This document shows, in pieces, positions 1 through 8,180 of a DNA stretch of 10,327 bases (position 1 is the stretch's first letter; each line of letters begins with the position of its first letter). The notes beneath the pieces are model-generated. The model was not told where the DNA came from. It saw nothing but the letters and a program-made list of their open reading frames with translations, and ran no database searches. This DNA is from Thoreauomyces humboldtii (taxonomy: Eukaryota > Chytridiomycota > Chytridiomycetes > Spizellomycetales > Powellomycetaceae): NCBI GenBank assembly GCA_027596035.1, contig JADGJA010000706.1, positions 1,776 through 12,102 on the forward strand. The letters are read 5' to 3'. The position numbers were made by a program, and so were the translations under genes.

Positions 1-716
1 CAGAGCGCCCGTCATCGCCGTTGACAGATGAGCTAAAGTGCGAAATTTTGAACTGCTCGCAGGGTCACAGTAGAGCTTCGGGGACAGCGCGAGTGCTACG
101 AGGACGTTTATCGAGCGTTTCTCTTGGCGGAGAGCGCTTATTAGAGGTACTTTGGATGAACAGAGCGCCCGTCATCGCCGTTGACAGATGAGCTAAAGTG
201 CGAAATTTTGAACTGCTCGCAGGGTCACAGTAGAGCTTCGGGGACAGCGCGAGTGCTACGAGGACGTTTATCGAGGGTTTCTCTTGGAGGACAGCGCTTA
301 TTAGAGGTACTTTGGATGAACAGAGCGCCCGTCATCGCCGTGGACAGATGGGCTAAAGTGCGAACTTTTGAGCAGCTCGCAGGGTCACAGTAGAGCTTCG
401 AGGACGGCGCGAGTGCTACGAGGACGTTTATCGAGGGATTCTCTTGGACGGTAGCGCTTATTTGAGGTACTTTGAATGAAAAGAGCGCCCGTCATCGCCG
501 TGGACAGATGGGCTAAAGTGCGAAATTTTGAACTGCTCGCAGAGTCACAGTAGAGCTTCGGGGACGGCGGAAGTGTTTTGAGAATACTTTGCAGGGGTTT
601 GTCAAGGACGAGAGCGCCTATTTGAAGTACTTTGGATGACCGCTGCCTCTGTCATCGCTGTTCAAAGGTGGACTAAACTGCGACTTTTTTTACACTACGC
701 ATGGGTCACAGTAGAG
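1..716 (+). repeat. Left tandem array of a 160-bp unit (4 full copies plus a degenerate fifth)
   Basis: Copies begin at 1, 161, 321 and 481, each exactly 160 bp, and a diverged partial copy runs from 641 to about 716. The anchor CAGAGCGCCCGTCATCGCCG opens copies 1 to 3 and GGTACTTTG closes the units. I count 3 differences between copies 1 and 2 and about 13 between copies 2 and 3. Copy 4 and especially copy 5 are more diverged, so homogeneity falls toward the recombinase gene. The array starts at the window edge and probably continues to the left. No reading frame in it looks like a real gene; the short frame at 181-393 simply crosses repeat copies. Confidence 0.97.
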
Positions 717-2942
717 CCATGTCGACTCCAAATCAAGCTAGTGGAGGTTCCTTCCAGTCTCCCCATGCGGCTGCGAGCAGGATGCAACTAGAAATGGAAC
801 GCTCCATGCGAACAACACACACGGAGGCTGCTGATTTCCGGCCCGCAAGCACCCTTGCTGCATATCGCCCAAAAATCAAAGAGTTCCAAGCCTGGTGCGA
901 TAAGCACTTTGCATATGATCCCCGCATTGCTCAAACTGTGACAGAGAGCAAGCTTGTTCATTTTCTGACTACGGAAGTTGATGAAAGAGACCACCGCAAA
1001 GCGAAGAAGAAAGGGGACACAGGGCCTTGTGACAAGATTGGAAGGCAAACCGTCGATCAGTATGTCTCCGCTATTGTTTTCCTTTGGGCCGAACAATCCA
1101 AGCTTGGTATCAATACCCATCCGAACCCAAACGGCAAGACCTGCAAGCTGTGGGTCAAAACGTACTCGAAAAAGAATCTTGCAATCAGTCGGGCAAACTA
1201 TGTGGACAAAGGCAAACGAACATTGATGGATGGGTATTCTCAAACGAAGGACTTGCTAGCCATGTCACAGCATTACTGGAACAAAGGACGCAAGGAGAGT
1301 GCTCGAGATCTTCTCTGCTTTTTGTTCTCGCATTATGGACTCATGCGAGGCGAATCCACACGGTCGATGGAACTCTCGGACATGTACACAGTTCTCATTG
1401 AGCAAGAAAGGTTTAAAGCGTGTCATGCCTTAGCTATTACCATCAAAAAAGGCAAAACCAACTCCCTCGGAAATCAGGAGATTGCCGCAATGCTGAGAGC
1501 CACCGAAGTGGAAATCTGTCCCCATGGAGCGCTTGCACTTTACCTTTTCCACCGGTTCCACATGAGTGGTGAGACCTTTCCGGATCTAACAGCAAGTCGA
1601 AACTGATTTGACATCAAGCTTCTTGTGGCCGGTCAAGACCGCACGGTGGAAATGAATTACACCACTCAGCTTGCGACAATCAAATCGGCTCTTTTGGCTA
1701 TTGGGATCCACTCCTCCGCCAAAACACATGTGGGAAGACATTCCGGAGCTGTGATGGCTGAGCTTGGAGGCGCCAGCGAAGCCGGCATTAGACGGCTGGG
1801 TCGCTGGAATCAGAGTCAGGCGCTTGAAAGCACATATCTTCACAAGCTCCCGCTCGAACCCATGCGTGTTTTAAGTGGCCACGAACGAGAGGCAGGAAGC
1901 TACTACGTCAAGAGAGCATCAAGAGATCCGCCTGCTGCGCTTTGCAAGTACGTATCTTTATTGAAGGCAGTGACAATCTCTGGTTCTGACCTGTGTCTTC
2001 GCCAGGCTTGTGTTCCCACAGGTTGAAAGCTGGCGAGAAGCTCTAGAAGCTGGAACCACAGAGGAGAACAGTATAGCGGCGTTTGGTTTCCTGAGGCTTT
2101 TGGAGTATTTGCGCATGGTATTCCTGCAGGATGCCATTCTCATGAAGAAACATCATCCGAACCACAGACTCTGGAAGCACAGAGTGTTCCAAGCCCCGCT
2201 GTTTTTATCTTTTGAGGCGGACCTGAGGGCCGTCATGGAGACGGAAACTGACTCCACGGAATCTCGCCTGGCTCATGCGCTTCCGGATCTTGCAGCCAGG
2301 CTCCATGTCATGCAGGAAGCACATGAAAGTCACGGCGCACAGGTATTGGAACATCTCAACACCGCAGTCGACGAAGGACAGCAGCGCACCACTTCTACTG
2401 TGGAAAACTTCAAAGCGCTATTTTCCGTTCTTGCCGGCACTGGGACCTTCATGCAGAACAACTTTGATGGAATATCTTGGCACCTCCGCTCTGAGTTTTC
2501 CTCACCTGACATGCCTTCTGCACTCTTGGCAACTCTACAGTCCTCGGCGGCATCTCCCCAGTCCTTGCCCTCAGCCCAGTCGAACGAAGTCCTTGCCGAG
2601 CCCCTTCCGGAAGCCGTCCGAACGTATCAGATGAAGGAATCAGTCACATCATTCTCCAGACTATGGGAGGAATGGACACAAGGATTGGATGGGGGACCGC
2701 CGGTGCGGGAGCTCGAAGGGGTGGGAACAACATGGTGTGCTTCTCCAACACACCGGCGCTTTTTCCTTCGTCGGAGAGTCATCCTAGACTGCATTCAGCG
2801 TCAGCTGGAATGCGCCGACACGCCTTCAGTGGAGGTGGTACTGCACAGAATGGAGGAAAGAAGGCGGAAGGCCAGTGGAAAGCAACCGAAGTCCCTGAAC
2901 TCTTTCACTGCCGCAAACATCTCGTTGTTGGAACACGATTAA
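701..2942 (+). CDS. Crypton-type tyrosine recombinase with C-terminal Gcr1_C-like domain, interrupted by one in-frame TGA
   Basis: This would be a site-specific recombinase that cuts and rejoins DNA through a tyrosine to mobilise a Crypton element. Joining 701-1947 to 2006-2942 gives about 727 codons, counting the TGA as one. Residues 40-200 resemble the core-binding part of tyrosine recombinases. The catalytic set is visible: Arg216 (in LMRGES), a Lys at 249-252, H343-V-G-R346, Trp369 (in LGRW) and Tyr379. Near residues 626-690, the pattern LWEEW, then G-PPV-ELE, then RR-FFLRR, matches the Gcr1_C DNA-binding domain found in fungal Cryptons. Codon 302 is TGA in SRN-stop-FDIKLL, where Trp would fit; the frame continues in register with all later catalytic residues. 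It therefore looks like a recent pseudogene, unless the TGA is spliced out or read through. The ATG at 719 has a better context (G at -3) than 701; both lie in the last left repeat. The stop at 2940-2942 abuts the right array. Confidence 0.85.
1604..1606 (+). other. In-frame TGA inside the recombinase, probable TGG-to-TGA nonsense mutation
   Basis: The frame entering from 701 stops here and resumes in the same frame as FDIKLLVAG, reaching the HxxR, Trp and Tyr catalytic residues without a frameshift. A single G-to-A change from TGG (Trp) explains it. An alternative is an intron 1569-1637 (GTGAGA ... CAAG, 69 nt, phase preserved) that would remove the TGA. Its CAAG acceptor is weak and it would delete residues that look conserved, so I favour the mutation. 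Confidence 0.75.
1948..2005 (+). other. Spliceosomal intron in the recombinase gene (58 bp, phase 2)
   Basis: The donor is GTACGT at 1948, the branch-like CTGAC lies at 1986-1990, and the acceptor GCCAG ends at 2005. Splicing joins AA to G, making Lys416, and continues as LVFPQVESW in the frame that runs to 2942. Without splicing, the frame meets TGA at 2024-2026. The alternative acceptor CACAG ending at 2021 gives the wrong frame. Confidence 0.85.
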
Positions 2943-3880
2943 GATGGCGGCAATGAGGTGCCCGGCACCAATCAAAACTACCTAGAAGCGTCCATCCTAA
3001 TCATTTAATACCCTGCGATTGTGGTTGCAGCGTCCGTTCGCCTTTCCAAGCCCTCGTTCATCTTCTGTGAGCAACCGAAAAAAGTTGAGTTTAGACCAGC
3101 GTAACGGGGACGATGGGGTGCCCGGGCGTCCATGAAACTACCTGCAAATGGTCTCTCTGGTCATAAAATACCCTGCAGTTGGCTCGTAGCATCCGTTCGC
3201 CCTTCCAAGCCCTCGTTCATCTTCTGTAGGCAACCGCGTTTTTGCGAATTTTAGCATGGGTACAGCGACAGCGGAGGTGGCCGATAATGCTTCAAAGTAC
3301 CTCAGAAGTTCCTCCTTAAGCAAGAAACACCCTGCGATCGTGCTGGTGGCGTCTGTTAAGCGTTCCAAGCCCTCGTTCATCTCTGTGAGCAACCAAAAAA
3401 AGTCGAGTTTAGATCAGCCTAACAGCCACAATGGGGTGCCCGGGACTCAATAAAACTACCTGCAAGTGATCTCTGTGATCATTTAATACCGTGCGATCAT
3501 GCTGGTAGCATCCGTTAGTCCCCCGGAGTCCTCATTCAGCTTCTGTAGGCAACCGCGTTTTTGCGAATTTTAGCATGGGTACAGCGACAACGGGGGTGGC
3601 CAATAGTGACTCAAAGTACCTCAGAAGTTCCTCCCTAAGCAAGAAACACCCTGCAATCGTGCTGGTAGCGTCCGTTTAGGTTTCCAAGCCCTCGTTCATC
3701 TTCTGTGAGCAACCAAAAAAAGTCGAGGTTAGAGCAGCGTAACGGCAACGATGGCGTGCCCGGGAGTCGATGAAACTACCTGCAAATGCTTTCTCTAGTA
3801 AATCAGCACCCTGTAATCGCCCTGACAGTGTACTTTGATGTTCATTGTTATCTCTGCTCCATCGCAACGACGTTATCTCT
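2943..3880 (-). repeat. Right tandem array of 159-160-bp units, two alternating types, inverted relative to the left array
   Basis: The anchor TTCCAAGCCCTCGTTCAT or a variant starts at 3044, 3203, 3363, 3522 and 3682, a spacing of 159, 160, 159 and 160 bp. Type A units (3044, 3363, 3682) carry CTGTGAGCAACC, an A-run, then a GGTGCCCGG block. Type B units (3203, 3522) carry CTGTAGGCAACCGCG, then TTTTAGCATGGGTACAGCGA. A partial A unit occupies 2943-3043, directly after the recombinase stop codon. Sequence from about 3841 resembles a sixth unit only weakly, so the array fades out by about 3880. The strand given marks its orientation relative to the left array. No protein gene is credible here. 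Confidence 0.93.
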
Positions 3881-3934
3881 GTGTGTGAAAGTGGGACTTG
3901 TCCGAATTTTCGAGCTGGAAGATATTAGGGTCGC

Positions 3935-4048
3935 GTCTGGACAGCTCTGTGATTTATAGGGCCAGACCCCGTCTGACCCTCCCGACGCGTTCTTTTATAT
4001 CTGCAACATATACAGAATCGCGGCTAGGGTTCAAAAAGCTGTCCAGAC
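3935..4048. repeat. Nested inverted repeat beyond the right array
   Basis: GTCTGGACAGCT at 3935-3946 and its exact complement AGCTGTCCAGAC at 4037-4048 form a 12-bp inverted repeat with 90 bp between the arms. Inside lie an imperfect pair, CGCGTTCTTTTATAT (3986-4000) against ATATACAGAATCGCG (4008-4022), and a small hairpin CAGAC-CCC-GTCTG (3963-3975). It could be an element terminus, a folded RNA or chance; the function is unknown. Confidence 0.6.
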
Positions 4049-5143
4049 TGCGCCGTTCTCGACAGGTGCCATTTCTTTTGGGTGCTTTTTTGGCCGTTTC
4101 TCTTTTTTAATTCCGCGCCGGTGGGGCGTGGGGGGCATCGTCGCGCGTCATCACCTTCGTATCCGGGGTGAGATGCGGGCAAAGAGACGACCGTGAAAAC
4201 CCCGCAGTCGCGCAAGCACCAGCCATTCGTTCTCTCGCGGCCCACCTCGTGATGAGACTCGACAGCTATTCCGCCCCGCCAACACCTTGAAATCGTGCCC
4301 GCAGAAAAACCACAACTTCTTGTACGAGTCCGTTCACTTTCTACACGGTCGACTGCACAGATGCAGAGGGCCCTTTTCTTTCCTCGCAAAGGTCGATGCC
4401 AAGATTTTGTTGGCCCCGCTGCTCTCCGTCGCTGATCCCTTTCTGGCGGCTCTGTTTTTGGGGGTTCGTCCACGCTCGTCCTGATCTGGACGGTCAAAGG
4501 TTCGTCCGAGGCTCCGAGCATGGCTCATTTTTTTTCCCCGGCGGGAAATGTTTCCTGGTGTTTTGGATCATGGAAACACAAGGGGCCAACCAACGCACCC
4601 CTCGAATCACTGTTGTAGCTCATTCGGACCGCTAGGGCTTTTCCGTCAAGGACGGCGTTTCGGAGTTCCCCCCATGCTCGTTTGATGGGAAGGGGGGAGG
4701 CAAGGAGGCAGCCTTCCTTTTGGAACGAAAGGAAAGAGAGGGAAATCTCTTTGCTGATCGCAATTGATGTGTGTGCTTCCAAACTTGCCCCCCGAAAGGA
4801 GGTTCCCCCCCTAAATGCTTTTTGCGCTGGCGTAACCGAACCCGCTCGCGCTTCACCTCGGAACTACCGGGAGAGGGGGTATGATACTCTCTTTGTATAC
4901 TGTAGGAGGCGATCATTCCACATGCATCCTGGGCGAAAAAAAGGTTGTCGTTCATCTCCCAGACGGAAAAGACACCTGGCAAGGGAAACCCGGTCACACT
5001 GGCTGGCTGGCCCTGGATCGGTCGTATCAGTTTACAGTCGTATAGTAGGGGCGAGAGCACACGTCTCCTCTTGTCCCATCTGTGCGTCCGTGGCATTCTA
5101 AAACCAGCTTCACGAATCCGGCTCGCCCCCCGGCTCGCTACTG
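4049..5143. other. Intergenic region, no convincing gene
   Basis: Open frames on both strands here are short, overlap each other and show only low-complexity or Arg/Pro/Ser-rich translations. Visible structure includes a palindrome TTTCCC-CGGC-GGGAAA (4533-4548), a perfect 7-bp hairpin TTCCTTT/AAAGGAA (4714-4720 and 4728-4734), and a purine-rich stretch at about 4682-4748. The downstream part presumably contains the promoter of the Ndt80-family gene, but no specific element can be named with confidence. Confidence 0.6.
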
Positions 5144-5178
5144 CCAACCAACCAACCGACCGACCGACCGACCGACCA
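5144..5178. repeat. Tetranucleotide microsatellite (CCAA then CCGA)
   Basis: About three CCAA units are followed by about five CCGA units, in the upstream region of the Ndt80-family gene. It produces the artefactual PTDRPTDRP and GRSVGRSVG translations seen in overlapping frames. Confidence 0.95.
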
Positions 5179-5179
5179 G

Positions 5180-5399
5180 TTGCGTCTCGTCCCACCCTGC
5201 AACCTCACCAAGCCCTCCGTCTGTCCGACCTCAGATACAAAGCATCCTGCCCACCTACATTCGTCCTCCGCCTCTCGCTTTCGCCACGTCCGTGTGCACC
5301 ATCGCGCTCGCTTCTCCAAACTCCAGCGCTCCACCGACATCCATCACCGACATCCCTCACCGTCAGTTTTAGGCACCTCGAAGGCATTCACCCTTTCCG
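5180..5399 (+). promoter_or_regulatory. Pyrimidine-rich stretch, probable transcription start zone and 5'UTR exon
   Basis: The + strand is strongly C/T-rich here, as in many fungal core promoters and leaders, and ends directly at a consensus intron donor GTAAGT (5400). The position of the transcription start is inferred, not seen. Confidence 0.4.
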
Positions 5400-5955
5400 G
5401 TAAGTGCAAACGGCTCCCACCCCGCACCCGAGGGAACAGGAGACGAAGAACATGGGGATCGAGGAGAGAAGTTGCCTCCCATCTGAGCCTCGATGGGCGC
5501 ACAAAACGACTGCCAGCGGAAGGCTTGGCGGCTCTGGTTGGGCGTTGTTGTCGAAAGCCTTTTGCTCGCAACCAAGCTTGCTCGCGGGCGGGAAACGCAT
5601 TGCATTTGTGCGACCGCGACCACCCACCGGAAAACGCACACGCACACGCACACATCCCGCACACACACATCCCACACACACCCCAACGACCGGAGCAAGG
5701 CTGAGAAGGAGGAAACTGGAAAACCCAAAGATACACGTTACGCGAAGAGGGGGAACGTCCGGCGGACCCTCGCAGCGGATAGCCGTGGCGTGTTTGCGGT
5801 TGTGGTCCACCCCCGCCTCTTCTCAGCATATGATTTATCATCGTCACCACTGTCACCCATCACCCACAATCGGAAAACCCCTTTGTGTCCTTCGTGTACC
5901 ATATCATCTTGACTGATTATCCCATTCTTTGTCCCTTTACCTTCCCGTCTCCCAG
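5400..5955 (+). other. Probable 5'UTR intron of the Ndt80-family gene
   Basis: The donor is GTAAGT at 5400. A branch-like sequence CTGAT lies at 5913-5917, followed by a long pyrimidine tract and CCCAG ending at 5955. CAG alternatives end at 5959 and 5962. At about 556 bp this is much longer than the coding introns of the same gene, which is common for leader introns of regulatory genes. It contains a CA-rich microsatellite. No protein frame in it is credible. Confidence 0.5.
5636..5685. repeat. CA-rich microsatellite
   Basis: Interrupted CA dinucleotide runs with CGCACA and CATCC interruptions, lying inside the probable leader intron. Confidence 0.9.
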
Positions 5956-6179
5956 CCAGCAGCCACTGCACGCGAACGTCAAGTACCTTTACAGTACTCT
6001 GACCCCCGTCACATCCTTCTCGTCGCCGTCTGTGTTGCACCACCCTGTGTACCGCCTATCGACCCGTGGTGCGACTCGCTCCACAGTACCTTTGTCTCGT
6101 TCTCCGTACGGCAGACCTTCTCAGTCATCCTTTTTCACCACCACTACCACCACCAGCTTAGCGCTAGCTATCCCCAAGC

Positions 6180-8180
6180 ATGGCTGCTGCTACTGTCGAC
6201 CAGGCGGCTCTGCATAGCAGTCCCAGATCCGACCAGCACCTGCCTGGCCACTACCAGCAGCAGCAACAACAGCAGCAGCAGCAGAGAAGCTACGAGGAGT
6301 CTTCGCACTACGCGCCGCCCCACTTCTCCTCGAATGTGAAGGTGGATCCGGCTCCCATGCTGTATGTTGCATTCTCCGTCGTGTGTTCTCTCTTGGCGTT
6401 CAAGTCGGCTGGCTTCTTACGCACTTCTCTCTTATCTAGCCCGCACCAGTACACTGCTCCACCGCAGTCCACCCACGAAAGTTCGCACGATGGCTATCTC
6501 GAACCGTCTGTTCCAGGTGGATACGAAGGCGGGAGGAAACTGTCCATCGACACTTCTCTTGCAAAGCAACCGTCATACGAACCCACGTCGCCAAGCTACT
6601 ATTCCCTGCCGCCCATGGAGTCACCAACGCGGCGACGACGCACCGACTCTATGGATCCATACGCGGTCAACGTGGGTCCTTTTTTCAAGCCTACCAAGCA
6701 GGTGTACAATCTGTACAGCATTGATCGCGCACGACTGTGGGTTTCTCTCTGATGTCGTCACACATCTTATACGATCCGCTCATCCTCGTCCTGTCTTAGA
6801 TACTCGCTCCGAATCAACCCAAAGGTGGATCGCGGATTCTTCCTTGCAGATAGTGATTGGACGTGTTATCGTCGAAATTACTTCCAGGTGTCGGCCTCCT
6901 TCTCTGCGTGCGATGCTCATGGCCAGGAAGTCGAGCTACCTTGTCTGATGGAGATGGACAACAATCTGTACACCGTCACCGGTTTCGCGCTGGGAATCTC
7001 GGCTCGCGTAGGGAACGGCGAAAAGACAATCGACCTCATCCAACATACCCCGAAGCGCGACAAGGGACCCCAGCTTGTCCCCCAACCAAGGCCGGTGCGC
7101 GCCGGTGGCAACCCGCACCAGTACAACGGTATCGGTACCAACAACCTTGTCGCCACGTTCGAGCGCTTGCAATTCAAGACTGCCACCGCCAACAACGGAA
7201 AGCGAAGGGCTGCACAGCAGTACTATGTCCTCAACCTTGACCTCTACGCGCAGATTGACAACGGTCAACAGTACAAGGTCGCCTTCATCGAATCTGCCCC
7301 GCTCGTGGTTCGTGGTCGCAGCCCGGGTCACTACGCCGACGGAAACCTGGATGCACTTCGAGTTTTCCCTATGGATACGTATGGCCGGCGGTCAGACTAC
7401 TATGCGTCGCCTATGTCGCCTTACATGTCGTCGCCAATGTACTCGCCTGTGACCCCCGGAAGCGCCATGATGTCACCCAACTCTCCTGCGCTTCCTATGC
7501 CCATGTCGGGTCACTACTCGCATAGCGGTAGTCACGCGACCAGCGTGGCCATGTCCGCTCCCGTCAACTCGAGCAGTTTCCACTCGGCAGCGCACTCCGC
7601 CTCACACTACAACTCAAGCGGTGGTCCAGGGCGCCCGCCCCCTGGGAGCACGGAGAGCTGGAACAGCGGAATTCACCCGGCTTGGCATCGTGCTCGCGCG
7701 GACTCTCTTGCCAACTCGGACTGCTCCTACACTACCAATAATACCACGCTGACGGCGTCTTCTTACAACTCGCTCGAGTTCGACGATATGGATCGTGGTG
7801 CAGCTATGGGTCCCCGCACCCGCGCCTCCATCTCCCCGGTAACCCCACCCGGCACCACGCATCCCTCGCCGATCGGAGGGTCGCCAATCGTCGGATCGCG
7901 CATGGCACCTATCCAGTCTTTGCATGGACCGCACCACGCACCTCACCACCTCTCTACGTCTCCCAAGCAGCGGCCTTACCCTCACCATTATCCCTCGCTT
8001 CCTTCCTGGATTGATGACAATGGTCCTCACGGTCCTCGCTACCCTGCGCATCCGGGTTCTCCTCACCCGGTCACCACTCCAACCACCGCCGGCCTCAGCG
8101 ATATGATGGTCGGCTTTGGATTCCGCGGGCCAAAGAACGAATACCAACAAGAGGACGTCGCTGGCGACTCTCTTCGATAA
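6180..8180 (+). CDS. Ndt80/PhoG-family (VIB-1/XprG/Ndt80-like) DNA-binding transcription factor
   Basis: This is a sequence-specific nuclear transcription factor; fungal relatives control meiosis, sporulation, nutrient-response proteases or heterokaryon incompatibility. Three exons, 6180-6361, 6440-6736 and 6800-8180, join in frame to 619 aa. The Ndt80 DNA-binding domain covers about residues 140-340. It includes INPKVDRGFF, the signature DWTCYRRNYF near residues 179-188, and a VAFIESAPLVVRGRSPGHY end. The N-terminus has ten Gln (6255-6284) and a basic SPTRRRR segment at residues 122-128 that fits both a CDK site and a nuclear localisation signal. The C-terminal 280 residues are rich in Ser, Pro, His and Met with many Ser-Pro pairs, suggesting a disordered, phosphorylatable tail. 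An in-frame TAG at 6165-6167 supports the ATG at 6180 as the start. The family assignment is firm; which paralogue (Ndt80, VIB-1 or XprG type) is unresolved. Confidence 0.95.
6362..6439 (+). other. Intron 1 of the Ndt80-family gene (78 bp, phase 2)
   Basis: The donor is GTATGT at 6362-6367 and the acceptor ATCTAG ends at 6439, after a C/T-rich tract. Its length is divisible by three and it has no in-frame stop, so retention would insert 26 mostly hydrophobic residues (YVAFSVVCSLL onward) into an otherwise polar N-terminus. That insert looks unlike its surroundings, which supports removal. Confidence 0.8.
6737..6799 (+). other. Intron 2 of the Ndt80-family gene (63 bp, phase 2)
   Basis: The donor is GTGGGT at 6737 and the acceptor TCTTAG ends at 6799. 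Splicing joins CT to A (Leu160) and gives RARLYSLRINPKVDRGFF, which restores the start of the Ndt80 domain. The unspliced frame stops at 6750-6752. Confidence 0.88.

Larger units (their letters stand above)
1..3880 (+). mobile_element. Crypton-like element framed by inverted 160-bp repeat arrays
   Basis: A Crypton-type tyrosine recombinase gene (701-2942) sits between two arrays of about 160-bp repeats. Read on the - strand, the right array matches the left: the 14-mer TGAGGTACTTTGAA occurs at 463-476 and, inverted, at 3291-3304. In both places GTACTTTG is followed after exactly 37 nt by GCTAAA (512-517 left; 3250-3255 inverted right). A-type units also align in inverted orientation, through CTAAACT followed by a T-run and then TGCTC-CAG. 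Known Cryptons lack terminal inverted repeats, so this may be a foldback-like derivative or an element sitting in an inverted satellite. The left limit is outside the window and the right limit is approximate. No target-site duplication could be tested. Confidence 0.6.

Noticed and set aside
1..716. CRISPR-like array
   Set aside because: Units are contiguous 160-bp repeats without unique spacers, in a eukaryotic context.
1625..2026. A separate gene starting at 1625 on the + strand
   Set aside because: It is the continuation, in the same frame, of the recombinase after the TGA, ending in the intron; it carries the HxxR, W and Y catalytic residues.
2663..2956. Overlapping + strand frame of 97 codons
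   Set aside because: Shadow of recombinase exon 2 in another frame.
4024..4521. - strand frame of 165 codons
   Set aside because: Arg/Pro-rich, overlaps other frames on both strands, and has no family resemblance.
4533..4548. TTTCCC-CGGC-GGGAAA palindrome resembling E2F-type sites
   Set aside because: Single occurrence with no supporting promoter evidence.
4632..5195. - strand frame of 187 codons
   Set aside because: Begins in the CCAA/CCGA microsatellite and runs through low-complexity intergenic sequence; no domain visible.
5500..5506. CACAAAA, a match to the Ndt80 middle-sporulation-element core, upstream of the Ndt80-family gene
   Set aside because: A single 7-mer match is expected by chance in this length and it lies in a probable intron.
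5344..5856. - strand frame of 170 codons
   Set aside because: Its CGMCVCGMCACACAF-like stretch is the CA microsatellite read in reverse; it lies in the probable leader intron.
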